A stretch of 45,783 nt of DNA from Anabaenopsis elenkinii CCIBt3563 (lineage in GTDB: Bacteria; Cyanobacteriota; Cyanobacteriia; Cyanobacteriales; Nostocaceae), in contig NZ_CP063311.1 in assembly GCF_015245355.1 (NCBI RefSeq), forward strand, positions 577,296-623,078, written 5' to 3'. Numbering within the stretch: position 1 is the stretch's first letter; every line of letters begins with the position of its first letter. The translations under genes and the position numbers were made by a program. Shown piece by piece: positions 8,599-16,924 of the stretch. The notes below the pieces were generated by a model. The model made no database searches. It was not told the DNA's origin and saw nothing but the letters and a program-made list of their open reading frames with translations.

Positions 8599-9549
8599 TT
8601 GTTTAATGACGATTACGTGGAGTGTTGGCTAGCTTATGCACTGGATAATAGCTTAACGAGTATGCGGGATTTATTTAAAAGATTAAATCATACAGGGTTT
8701 AGCGTGAATATTGGCACATTCTCCAAAGCCAACACACATCGAAGCCAAGAACCATTCCAAAAAATATATCAGCAATTAAATCAATTAATTCAGAAAAAAG
8801 CCCAGAAGAAGTTACATAATAAATACGCAATATGTCCAATTGATTCAACCGTCATCACATTGACAAGTAAATTACTATGGGTGTTAGGTCATCACCAAGT
8901 AAAGCTTTTTAGTTCTCTCAATCTTGCCACGGGAATTCCAGAGGATAATTTCATCAATTTTGGGCATAAACATGATTATAAGTTTGGCTCAAAAATGATG
9001 TCTAAATTGCCAGCAGATGCTGTTGGAGTAATGGATAGGGGCTTCGCCGGATTAAATTTTATCGACGAATTAAACCAAGCTAGTAAGTATTTTGTTTTAC
9101 GAATAAAAAATAATTGGAAACTAGAGCCTGATTCAGAAACTGGACTAGTAAAAATTGGTTCAGCTAAAGATGCTAAAGCTTATAGAGTGATTAATTTTTG
9201 TGACTTAGAAACTGAAGTAGAATTCCGGTTGGTTACTAATTTACCAGCCGATGGAGAAGCACCAGTGACAGATGAAGATATCCGGGATATTTATCGCTGT
9301 CGATGGGGAGTCGAACTGTTATGGAAGTTCTTAAAGATGCACTTGAAGCTGGATAAATTAATTACTAAAAATGTGAATGGTATTGCGATTCAACTGTATG
9401 CAAGTCTCATCGCTTATCTAATTTTAGGACTCGTCTCTATTCCTAAAGAATGGGGTGATAAGTTATTAGATAAATTTCGCTATCTCCAAGCCTGTATGTG
9501 TCAACAAATCAGTTACGTCCATTGGATGGAAGATATTATGCTATGTTGA
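8599..9549 (+). pseudogene. IS4-family transposase, N-terminally truncated
   Basis: The 316-codon frame starts at TTG and carries an IS4-type DDE core. D lies in ICPIDSTVITL, the second D in GVMDRGFAGL, and the YREK signature in YRCRWGVELLWKFLK, with the expected Y-x2-R-x3-E-x6-K spacing. The first codons appear to join a fragment of the usual N-terminus directly to VECWLAYALDNSL, leaving the N-terminal part short. There is no good ribosome-binding site, and I could not find paired terminal inverted repeats. The relic sits between a SucC stub and a membrane-protein stub, as if its arrival or decay deleted sequence on both sides. Confidence 0.75.
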
Positions 9550-9623
9550 CATTTTCACCCTTGATAAGACTACTATACAGAATTATGTAAAGTTTTGTAA
9601 AGACATTCAACATTTCTGCTATT

Positions 9624-9833
9624 ATGTTATTAGCGGCTTTTACTATTGCCGCCCTCATTGTCACCCAACACCAAGACTTTGCCTATACAGGAGTCACAGT
9701 TTGGGCATTGGTGGCGATCGCAATCAAGCACTGGCAAAATTCTTTACTGAGAAACCTGGCACTAATTTTCGCCATAGCCTTAGTGGCAATAATCACAATT
9801 AACAGTGTAAAACCTCAACGTCCACAGACATAA
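9624..9833 (+). pseudogene. Small membrane protein, probable C-terminal stub
   Basis: The frame encodes 69 residues with two hydrophobic segments (LLAAFTIAALIV and LALIFAIALVAIITI) around FAYTGVTVWALVAIAIK. The last stretch recalls the end of TspO/MBR-like integral membrane proteins, but I am not certain. The frame is open a further 13 codons upstream to a stop near 9583 and abuts the IS4-type relic, so it is probably the tail of a longer gene cut by the element. The stop codon TAA directly precedes the ATG of the DUF4336 gene, suggesting former translational coupling. Confidence 0.5.
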
Positions 9834-11039
9834 ATGGAACAACCCAGTACTCATCCCCGAGATTGGTCATGGCACTTCTGGCCCGCTGTACCTCTATATC
9901 CCTACGGTAAACGGCGGACAATTTGCTCAGAAATAGTCAAAGATACTATCTGGACATTCGATCAGCTTCAAGGCATTCTTTACACTGTTGTGCCCATTCG
10001 GATGACTGTGGTGAAACTTGCACGGGGAGGTCTTCTGGTTTACGCCCCAGTTGCTCCCACTCCTGAATGTGTCCGCCTCGTTAACAACTTAGTCACACAA
10101 CACGGCGATGTTAAATACATCATTCTACCCACTAGCTCCGGTCTAGAACATAAGGTTTTTGTTGGTCCTTTTGCTCGCCGCTTCCCCCAAGCACAGGTTT
10201 TTGTTGCGCCCCATCAATGGAGTTTCCCCATCAATTTACCCCTGAGTTGGCTGGGTTTTCCCCCAGAACGCACTCAGGTACTTCCAGAAGATAGTAGTGA
10301 CAGTCCTTTTGCTGATGAGTTTGATTATCAGGTGCTGGATATCAACTTGGGACGCGGTTCATTTGTAGAAGTGGCATTTTTTCACAAGCGATCGCACACC
10401 CTACTTCTGACTGACTCCATACTGTCCATACCCGAAGAACCACCCCCAATCAACCAGTTAGACCCTTACCCCTTACTATTCCATGCTCGGGATCATGGAG
10501 GGGAAGCCATCACAGATCATCCAGAAAATCGCCGCAAAGGATGGCAACGTATTTCACTATTTGCAGTCTACTTTAGTCCTCATTCCTTAGAAACCACTGG
10601 ATTAGGCAAAATGCTGCGCGATGCTTTCCAAGCACCAGACCATTCACCAAAAGCTTACTTTGGTTTATTTCCCTTTCGGTGGCGAGAGGATTGGCAAAAG
10701 TCTTTCTATATGCTCCAAGGTAATGGACGCCCGTTTGTAGCCCCCATCCTCCAAGTTCTCATTTTACCCCAAGCACCTCAACAAGTCCTCAAGTGGGCTG
10801 AACAAGTAGCAACCTGGGATTTTCGCCAGATTATTGCTTGTCATTTTGATTCGCCTATTAAAGCCAGTCCCCATGAATTCCGCCAAGCATTCGATTTTCT
10901 CCACAAGCAACCCGCTTTCAGCGAAGATTCTGGAAACCTAAACCAGCCCCTGTCCCCCGAAGATATGCAATTCATCAGGGAAATTGAGGCAAATCTCCTC
11001 AAGCAAGGCATTGCCAAACCTCCTCAAGAGAAAATATAA
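9834..11039 (+). CDS. DUF4336 domain protein
   Basis: The 401-residue protein looks like the DUF4336 family, widespread in cyanobacteria and plants. Recognisable stretches are YPYGKRRTICSEI, WTFDQLQGILYTVVPIRMTVV, LVYAPVAPTPECV and VKYIILPTSSGLEHKVFVGPFARRFP. The early part resembles a beta-lactamase-fold start but lacks the HxHxDH zinc motif, so it is probably not a metallohydrolase. The function is unknown. The ATG follows the previous stop with no gap, and there is no signal peptide. Confidence 0.85.
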   Translation: MEQPSTHPRDWSWHFWPAVPLYPYGKRRTICSEIVKDTIWTFDQLQGILYTVVPIRMTVVKLARGGLLVYAPVAPTPECVRLVNNLVTQHGDVKYIILPTSSGLEHKVFVGPFARRFPQAQVFVAPHQWSFPINLPLSWLGFPPERTQVLPEDSSDSPFADEFDYQVLDINLGRGSFVEVAFFHKRSHTLLLTDSILSIPEEPPPINQLDPYPLLFHARDHGGEAITDHPENRRKGWQRISLFAVYFSPHSLETTGLGKMLRDAFQAPDHSPKAYFGLFPFRWREDWQKSFYMLQGNGRPFVAPILQVLILPQAPQQVLKWAEQVATWDFRQIIACHFDSPIKASPHEFRQAFDFLHKQPAFSEDSGNLNQPLSPEDMQFIREIEANLLKQGIAKPPQEKI

Positions 11040-11057
11040 TTCTAAATTCCACAGATG

Positions 11058-12410
11058 TTAACTACCTGTGAGTGATTTTAGATGTGCGCTAAATCTAGCA
11101 TTTTGCAAGGCTTGCACTGTACCGCGAGAATCTTGGACGCAATATTGCCAACCGAAGCGAACCAATTCCCGAGAAGTTTCTGATTGTATAATTCCCACCA
11201 CCGGGGTTTTTGCCCTTTCTTTGTCCCCTGAATGTTCTTGTAAAATCGTCCTTAAATTATGCATGGTTTGGATGTCACTTACTTGTTGCGGATTCAGTTC
11301 CACCATTACCATTTGTACCTGCTCAACTTTTTCTATGTCCTCAACAATCAGTTGATTTTGATCATCCCGCCGATCTACTTTACCCCAGACAATTAACCTC
11401 GCATCAACTTCGAGTTGCTCACTGATACGTTCATAGGTTTTGGCAAAAACCACCGCTTCCGATTGTCCAGTTAAATCCTCTATTTGTAAAATTGCCATTT
11501 GGTCGCCTTTCTTAGTCATCACTTTTTTGACATTGTTCAGCATGACCACTGCACAAACTTTCGTATCTTTTGTTTGTTCTTTAAATTGTGAAAGGTTAAT
11601 CGGAGTGAGCAGCGATGCTGCTGGCTTTAAGGACTTCAATGGGTGATCTGATACATAAAAACCCAGTAATTCTTTTTCCATACGTAACTTTTCCTGGGGC
11701 ATCAAATCAGCCACAGGTTCAGCTTTGGGAACCGTTTCAAAACTATTATTCCCTGTTTGCTTACTGGTATTATTACTAGTACCTAAGTAATCAAAAAGAT
11801 TCCCCTGACCTATAGCCCTATCTTTGGCTCGGGATTGCGCCCAATCATAAACTAGTTCTAAATCACAGATTAATTGGTGACGATTTGGTTGAATTTTATC
11901 GAAAGCTCCACACTGAATCAAAGATTCTACAGTCCGCCGGTTAATGGCACGCAAATCCACGCGATCGCAAAAATCAGCTAGGGACTTAAAATCACCCCCC
12001 TCATCTCTTGCAGACAAAATACAGGCGATCGCATTTTGTCCCACATTCCGCACTGCTGTAAATCCAAATAATAAAATCTTTCCATCTATCGGTGTAAAAT
12101 CCAGACCAGAACGATTAATATCAGGGGCATCTATTGTAATCCCCATATTAGAGCAGTTATTAATATACTTCTGCACCTTATCCGTATCGCCACTGTTCGC
12201 CGTCAACAGTGCCGCCATATACTCCAATGGATAATTAGCTTTTAAATACGCAGTTTGATAAGTTACATATCCATAGGCAGTGGAATGAGACTTATTGAAA
12301 CAATTAGAGGCTATCAGACCATTTTTAATCACAAAATTATGGTCACCCTCAACCCCAATATCATAAACATTTTCTCGACCTACAAATTTACGTCCAGTGA
12401 TTTTGACCAT
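11058..12410 (-). CDS. dnaE: DNA polymerase III alpha C-terminal half with split-intein IntC
   Basis: Residues 1-36 (12303-12410) are a C-terminal split intein: MVKITGRKFVGRENVYDIGV, then GDHNF and a closing LIASN. Cys37 of CFNKSHSTAYGYVTYQT starts the C-extein. In cyanobacteria the replicative polymerase is encoded as two genes whose products are joined by protein trans-splicing. The N-half (dnaE-N with IntN) is not in this window, as expected. The penultimate-block His (DHNF), terminal Asn and +1 Cys needed for splicing are all present. The extein, about 414 residues, covers the polymerase C-terminal region with helix-hairpin-helix (AINRRTVESLIQCGAFD) and OB-fold parts. No operon partner is seen. 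Confidence 0.97.
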   Translation of the reverse strand: MVKITGRKFVGRENVYDIGVEGDHNFVIKNGLIASNCFNKSHSTAYGYVTYQTAYLKANYPLEYMAALLTANSGDTDKVQKYINNCSNMGITIDAPDINRSGLDFTPIDGKILLFGFTAVRNVGQNAIACILSARDEGGDFKSLADFCDRVDLRAINRRTVESLIQCGAFDKIQPNRHQLICDLELVYDWAQSRAKDRAIGQGNLFDYLGTSNNTSKQTGNNSFETVPKAEPVADLMPQEKLRMEKELLGFYVSDHPLKSLKPAASLLTPINLSQFKEQTKDTKVCAVVMLNNVKKVMTKKGDQMAILQIEDLTGQSEAVVFAKTYERISEQLEVDARLIVWGKVDRRDDQNQLIVEDIEKVEQVQMVMVELNPQQVSDIQTMHNLRTILQEHSGDKERAKTPVVGIIQSETSRELVRFGWQYCVQDSRGTVQALQNARFSAHLKSLTGS

Positions 12411-12804
12411 TTTTACCCACCCATCATGTATACCCAGTTTAAGGTGTTGGTGCTTTTGAAGTTTAACACTACTTGATCTTTGAGTGGTTTTCTGTAGCTC
12501 TGATTTCTGCTGCTTCTAGGGGCGATCGCATTTCATCAACTGCAATCAGCTATTACTTGGGCTAAGTGATTTGAAATCATCCCAGAAACGTTTAAATCTT
12601 CTACTACTATTTTTGCGTGGTTTTTGCATAAGGAAGATGGGAAGACGGAGGAGGAGTTTATTGAGGAGATTTTAGGGTTAAATCAGGAGTTGGAAAAGTT
12701 AAATCAAGAGGTGCATTTGTTAGAGGGGATTATTGCACATAATATTAAAGAGATTGCGGGGGATAATTAGGTTATCATTAAGTACAGAGTAAAGGAATAA
12801 ATCT
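12411..12804. other. Spacer with a methylase-like gene tail
   Basis: A plus-strand frame from about 12571 to 12770, closed by TAG, encodes about 65 residues without a start codon. It reads IIPETFKSSTTIFAWFLHKE, then a coiled coil LNQELEKLNQEVHLLEG ending AHNIKEIAGDN. It resembles the C-terminal coiled coil of adenine DNA methylases of the HsdM/Eco57I kind, but this is a weak resemblance. A 23-bp piece of it (12725-12747) recurs at 13486-13508, beyond the toxin-antitoxin pair. Confidence 0.4.
12725..12747 (+). repeat. 23-bp direct repeat, left
   Basis: This 23-bp sequence (GGGGATTATTGCACATAATA, then TTA) recurs at 13486-13508 with a single mismatch. The two copies bracket the antitoxin/PIN toxin genes, as though the module had been inserted into, or duplicated part of, the methylase-like remnant. 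Confidence 0.6.
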
Positions 12805-13065
12805 ATGAATACTCGTGAAGTTGTGGTTAATAAGTTACAACAATTACCAGATCCTCTGGTATCGAGGGTAGATGAGTTTATTGATTTCTTGATTGCACAA
12901 CAGCAAAATCAAGCAGTTAATGTTCAATCTTCAGAATCTTTAACCGATAGGTGGAAGCGGTGGTTTGAAAAGGTTGATCAATTATCTATATTAAATCATG
13001 AACCGCAGAATGAGTATCAACAACGTTTGCTGGCAAAATATCGTCAGCAGGGTTTAGAGTTATGA
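12805..13065 (+). CDS. VapB-like antitoxin (DUF2281-like)
   Basis: The 86-residue protein begins MNTREVVVNKLQQLPDPLVSRVDEFIDFL, the pattern of short DUF2281-like antitoxins that precede PIN toxins in cyanobacteria. It ends with a basic/hydrophilic tail (QQRLLAKYRQQGLEL) of the kind that binds the toxin. It overlaps the following PIN gene by 4 bp (ATGA), which implies translational coupling. An AAAGGAATAAATCT stretch before the ATG contains a plausible ribosome-binding site (AAAGGA). As in other type II modules, it probably autoregulates the pair. Confidence 0.75.
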   Translation: MNTREVVVNKLQQLPDPLVSRVDEFIDFLIAQQQNQAVNVQSSESLTDRWKRWFEKVDQLSILNHEPQNEYQQRLLAKYRQQGLEL

Positions 13066-13469
13066 TTCTGTGTGATGCAGGAGTTTTGCTTTGTTTAGTA
13101 GATTGCACACAACCGCAACATCAAATTTATAAAAATCTGGTGATGCGTGTCAGTAAACCTATGGTGACAACTTGGGCTTGTTTGACTGAGGCGATGTATC
13201 TTTCTCTTCATAGAGGCGGTTGGGTGATGCAAAAACAACTGGGGCAAATGCTTTTAGACGGTTTGCTCACTATCTATGAAATTCAATCTAGTGATTATAA
13301 TCGGTTGTTTGTATTAATGGAGAAATATCAAGATAGACCAATGGATTTGGCTGATGCTACTTTGGTATTGACCGCGGAGAAAACTGGTTTTTATCAAATT
13401 CTTACTATTGATTCTGATTTTTTATTTTATAGAATTAATAATCATATAAGTTTTGAGATTATTAAATAA
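13062..13469 (+). CDS. PIN-domain (VapC-like) toxin
   Basis: The 135-residue protein is the size of VapC toxins and has the acidic residues of the PIN nuclease fold: D5 in MILCDAGVL, E43 in CLTEAMYL, D95/D98 in PMDLADATLVLTA, and D117/D119 in ILTIDSDF. PIN toxins cleave RNA in a metal-dependent way and are held inactive by their cognate antitoxin. Its start overlaps the antitoxin stop by 4 bp. The module is bounded by a 23-bp direct repeat, and an IS-end-like TACTTACGCA lies just downstream at 13511. Confidence 0.88.
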   Translation: MILCDAGVLLCLVDCTQPQHQIYKNLVMRVSKPMVTTWACLTEAMYLSLHRGGWVMQKQLGQMLLDGLLTIYEIQSSDYNRLFVLMEKYQDRPMDLADATLVLTAEKTGFYQILTIDSDFLFYRINNHISFEIIK

Positions 13470-13485
13470 TGATGAGAATTTTTCA

Positions 13486-13575
13486 GGGGATTATTGCCCA
13501 TAATATTATAGTACTTACGCAAGATGTGGCTGAAAACCCTATTTTTGCCTAGGGCCAATTCATGAATTGCCCCTA
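13486..13575. repeat. Direct-repeat right copy, IS-end motif and palindrome
   Basis: 13486-13508 is the right copy of the 23-bp repeat flanking the toxin-antitoxin genes. TACTTACGCAAG at 13511-13522 resembles an insertion-sequence end. At about 13550-13572, GGGCCAATTCATGAATTGCCCC forms a near-perfect palindrome of a type common in Nostocales spacers. Confidence 0.5.
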
Positions 13576-13627
13576 CTTTCGTGACCTTCTTTAATATTAC
13601 CTACTAATGAAGTATTAATTAAGTTTT

Positions 13628-14010
13628 ATTATCCACACTCCCAGAGGCTAAGGTGCGACAATCGGGGCTGAAGGCTATTGACCAAACGTAATTTGAATGT
13701 CCGGTGAGGGTGGCGATTTCCTCTTGGGTGGCGACATCCCACAGTTTGATGGTCTTATCCCTACTCCCAGAAGCTAAGGTGCGACCATCCGGGCTGAAGG
13801 CTACTGAATAAACCTAATATGAATGTCCAGTGAGGGTATATTCTAACTCCCATGATGTTAGTGATTTTTGTGCTTGATAAGCGTTTACAGACTCAATTAA
13901 CTTGCCATACTTAGAGTACAGGAGATTATAAGCCGCATCCTTGACATCGGCTGATTCGTCTCTGGTTAAAGCTTGGAGAAGTAAGTTAACCCCACCATCA
14001 TCAAGTGTTG
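13628..14010 (-). pseudogene. HEAT-WD40 remnant with in-frame stop
   Basis: Reading the minus strand, a HEAT-like repeat (GVNLLLQALTRDESADVKD, then AAYNLLYSKYGK) is followed by two WD40 blades ([20 protein letters not shown] and its repeat). There is no start codon. A TAG at 13814-13816 interrupts the first blade where the related repeats have a Tyr codon, and the last blade stops after GSVDNK. The HEAT piece resembles the one in the HEAT-GUN4 protein at 37780-38559. The WD40 pieces are almost identical in DNA to those of the adjacent gene at 14014-15765, so recombination between blades probably occurred. Confidence 0.7.
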
Positions 14011-14013
14011 GTG

Positions 14014-15765
14014 CTAATTATCTTCAGATAAAGTTAAAGCTTTTATATTGTGCCAATCATCTCTTTCTAGTATTGGTTTCAAATAAGATTTGACAATAAA
14101 ACCTTTGTGCTTTTCATATTTATGAAACCAAAAAGCAGGTAGATGTCCTTTGGGTGATTGATCAAGTTCAAAAACTAATTCATCATAGTCTTTCCAACTA
14201 AACGCACCAATACCTAAAAATGCTTCTCCACGCCAACCTAATGCTTCTCCAAACTTACCAATTTCTTTATTGATATCAGATTGATGAAAAATATCTCTTT
14301 GGACTTGGAAACCAAACTTACCTTGACTGTAATGATACCATAACTGATTAATTTGATTGATATCTTTGGTAAATATCTTGCTAGTGTCGTCTTTAATCTC
14401 TCTATTTAATAACTCTGAAATTATATATTCTGTTTCTGCATCTGCTTCTCTCCATTTCTTTTCTGCTAGTAGACACTCTAAAAGTTCATAGGTAATTTCA
14501 GGGAAAGCAATGGAAATTTCTACTATTAATTTTTGTTTGACAGTTGCTTCTGATACATCATCTGGGAAGTAATCATCTCTTTCTCGACGCAATTTATTAA
14601 GTAAATCATCTGGAGGAATGAGACTAAATTCAAATTTATCTTTATATTCATAATAGAAACAAGCCACATGACCTAGACCATAAATCATTAAGGCTTTAAT
14701 ACCCACTTTTAGTATTTTATTAATGTAACCCAACTTTAACCAATCTATTCCTATATCTATTATTTTTTCTCCTGAGAAAATAAAGCCAAATATAAATAAA
14801 GCTTCTTGTTTTCTTTCGGGAGCATCCATATTAAATCCATAAATCTCTGCGATTTGATAAACCATTTCTGCCCCTAATTTGGCTATTTTTGGTATATCAA
14901 TCCCCTCTGCTCCTAATCCATCTAAAATATTATTAACCGTTGCTACCACATCTCCAATTAATTCTAATCCTGCTGCTTGTAAGGATTTATGAATAATTAG
15001 TCTCTGTGCTATTTCACGGGGAGTTTTATGTCGGACTCTTGTGATTAATCTTGTAACTGATTCACCAGCTGCGGTGAAATTAATATCACAAATAGATTCA
15101 GCAATCCATTCTGTTAAATCTTCCCAAGCATCATTATTTGCTGCATTTTTTAGCTCAGATAATTCAGGATTTTGATCTACCTGTTCATAACCATCATCCT
15201 GTTCATCATCATCATCCTGTTCATAACCATCATCCTGTTCATCATCATCATCCTGTTCATAACCATCTACCTGTTCATAACCATCATCCTGTTCATCGCC
15301 ATCATCCTGTTCATCACCTTTATCATTGTTGTCAGATAAATTCCTTTGCCAAATATTGATGGTTTCATCATCACTCCCAGAAGCTAAGGTACGACCATCC
15401 GGGCTGAAGGCTACTGAATTAACATACTCTGAATGTCCGGTGATGGTGGCGATTTCCTCTTGGGTTGCTACATCCCACAGTTTGATGGTCTTATCCCTAC
15501 TCCCAGAAGCTAAGGTGCGACCATCCGGGCTGAAGGCTACTGAATTAACATACTCTGAATGTCCGGTGATGGTGGCGATTAACCGCCGGGTGAGAGTAGC
15601 GATTGACCGCCGGATGGCGACATCCCACAGTTTGACGGTGTTATCCCCACTCCCAGAAGCTAAGGTTTGACCATCCGGGCTGAAGGCTACTGAATAAACG
15701 TAATCTGAATGTCCGGTGAGGGTATAGTTCAACCAGGGTAAGTGCATCTTAATAACCCTTGACAA
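14014..15765 (-). CDS. WD40 - acidic repeat - EcsC-like - GUN4 fusion protein
   Basis: The 583-residue protein has four parts. Residues 1-142 contain three WD40 blades ([21 protein letters not shown] and similar), fewer than a complete propeller. Residues 150-198 are an acidic low-complexity linker built of 6-residue units (DDGYEQ, DDDDEQ). Residues about 205-370 resemble EcsC-like proteins (TPREIAQRLI, KLGAEMVYQIAEIYGFNMDAPERK). Residues about 428-560 are a GUN4 domain (LLAEKKWREADAETEYI, INQLWYHYSQGKFGFQVQR, LGWRG). GUN4 binds protoporphyrins and stimulates Mg-chelatase in chlorophyll synthesis; fused forms are found in cyanobacteria and their roles are mostly unknown. No signal peptide is seen. 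The WD40 DNA repeats are nearly identical, so copy number may be unstable. Confidence 0.8.
   Translation of the reverse strand: MSRVIKMHLPWLNYTLTGHSDYVYSVAFSPDGQTLASGSGDNTVKLWDVAIRRSIATLTRRLIATITGHSEYVNSVAFSPDGRTLASGSRDKTIKLWDVATQEEIATITGHSEYVNSVAFSPDGRTLASGSDDETINIWQRNLSDNNDKGDEQDDGDEQDDGYEQVDGYEQDDDDEQDDGYEQDDDDEQDDGYEQVDQNPELSELKNAANNDAWEDLTEWIAESICDINFTAAGESVTRLITRVRHKTPREIAQRLIIHKSLQAAGLELIGDVVATVNNILDGLGAEGIDIPKIAKLGAEMVYQIAEIYGFNMDAPERKQEALFIFGFIFSGEKIIDIGIDWLKLGYINKILKVGIKALMIYGLGHVACFYYEYKDKFEFSLIPPDDLLNKLRRERDDYFPDDVSEATVKQKLIVEISIAFPEITYELLECLLAEKKWREADAETEYIISELLNREIKDDTSKIFTKDINQINQLWYHYSQGKFGFQVQRDIFHQSDINKEIGKFGEALGWRGEAFLGIGAFSWKDYDELVFELDQSPKGHLPAFWFHKYEKHKGFIVKSYLKPILERDDWHNIKALTLSEDN
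15181..15324 (-). repeat. 18-bp minisatellite inside the GUN4 fusion gene
   Basis: Eight tandem 18-bp units beginning CTGTTCAT (plus strand) encode the acidic six-residue units of the linker. Two unit types roughly alternate (ATAACCATCATC and ATCATCATCATC endings), and the last unit is diverged. The unit length is a multiple of three, so expansion or contraction changes linker length without breaking the frame. Confidence 0.9.
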
Positions 15766-15947
15766 AATTAACTTTATGTGATTTGCCTACCCAGATGGCG
15801 ATTCAGGTATATTTGAGTAGAATTTGCGATCTTAATTGTTAAGCAACAATCGACTAAATATGAATAGTTTGTAACTATTCTGATTGACTGGTAGCATTTG
15901 AAATGCCTACACAGCAAGCAGATCAGAAAATTTGACAATTATCTCTC

Positions 15948-16128
15948 AGAGGATGTTTGATCAGTTTTCAACAGGTAATTTTTATTTTAGGGAACAGGGA
16001 ATAGGGAATGGGGAACACACCGACCACACCAAAACAATAAAATCCAGTTCCCTCCCCTTGTAAGGGGAGGGTTAGGGTGGGGTAAAACAATAGTTGATAC
16101 ACTAATCATGACTTGACAAACATCCTCT
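15948..16128 (+). repeat. MITE family 1, copy A (181 bp)
   Basis: The inverted ends AGAGGATGTTTG (left) and CAAACATCCTCT (right) enclose GGGAAYA-type heptamers, a CCTCCCCTTGTAAGGGGAGG hairpin and GATACACTAATCATG. Complete relatives lie at 23066-23278 and, inverted, at 30770-30990; pieces lie at 442-530 and 1753-1780. There is no coding capacity. Confidence 0.85.
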
Positions 16129-16133
16129 CAAAC

Positions 16134-16208
16134 TTACTTATCACCTAAATCCTGTTGAGATGTAGCAGCATCTGGGAATCCGTGCAAAATTTGCTTGACA
16201 TTTGCCAT
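16134..16208 (-). CDS. 24-residue frame abutting a MITE, possible gene remnant
   Basis: ATG at 16208 opens MANVKQILHGFPDAATSQQD and four more residues before TAA, six bases outside MITE copy A. I do not recognise it. It could be the start of a gene truncated by the MITE or chance. No clear ribosome-binding site precedes it. Confidence 0.2.
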   Translation of the reverse strand: MANVKQILHGFPDAATSQQDLGDK

Positions 16209-16525
16209 AATTTATACCATTTATTGTGTGGGATGATTGGGGATTTACAACTACTGCGCAGCCATAAATCTAGTAACAGTGCGTAGCGTCAATGTTACTG
16301 AAAACTAATCGATATTTAACGTATTTTGAATCAAATTAGACCAATAATATCACATTTGATTTTAAATCATATGTAAATAAATATTTTTTTGATACCTAAG
16401 CCTCAGTGATACTATTTAGGTAATCTTGTCATCTATCTAAAGATAGATTCTTGGGAATATAAAACTATTTCGCCGGTACTGGGTTCAATATTTATGATAT
16501 CTGGGTAAATTTCCCGTGTGTTACG

Positions 16526-16606
16526 CGATCTGCTTGCAGCAGCGCTTCGCTATCGCCTTTAACAGCAGCGTTTCACGATCTGCTTGCAGCAGCGCTTCGC
16601 TATCGC
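16526..16606 (+). repeat. Tandem 31-bp repeat with 50-bp period
   Basis: The sequence starting CGATCTGCTTGCAGCAGCGC and ending TTCGCTATCGC occurs at 16526-16556 and again at 16576-16606. A shorter related stretch with GCGATCGC occurs at about 16723-16758. Each copy can fold because GCAGCAGCGC and GCGAAGC-like arms face each other. It is a REP-like cyanobacterial repeat. Confidence 0.6.
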
Positions 16607-16647
16607 ATCCCGTCAAGATAATCAAATACATGATCTTCGACTCACAC

Positions 16648-16710
16648 AGATCCCCGACTTCTGGACAGATTATATGAGATTATGCCAATTATCTAAGAAG
16701 TCGGGGATCT
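16648..16710. repeat. 63-bp palindromic element, copy 2
   Basis: Termini AGATCCCCGACTTCT and AGAAGTCGGGGATCT as in the copies at 1197 and 30609. The inner 33 bp differ among copies while the ends are kept. Confidence 0.8.
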
Positions 16711-16755
16711 TACTCACTTTGGCGCGATCGCCTTTAATAGCAGCGCTTCGCGATC

Positions 16756-16873
16756 GCATCCCGTCAGGACCATCAAATATATGATCTTCTAGTCAGATTT
16801 ATCTGACTTTAGCTTTGAGACGGGGGTTTCTAACCCCCGGCTCCCCCCATAGCATCAAAGGCAATTTTTCAAC
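16756..16873 (+). repeat. GGGGGTTT-hairpin repeat family, copy 1
   Basis: It contains a CAGATTTATCTG palindrome and then ACGGGGGTTTCTAACCCCCG. Relatives lie at 34538-34645 and 35489-35580. This copy shares the AGCATCAAAGG...TTTTCAACCC tail with the 34538 copy. Confidence 0.75.
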
Positions 16874-16924
16874 CCAGAGCAGCTTGCAAACGATTGATTG
16901 GCTTTAGCCACAGTGATATAATGC

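Noticed and set aside
16584..16784. 66-residue plus-strand frame
   Set aside because: It runs through two repeat families and a palindrome, with no sign of protein conservation.
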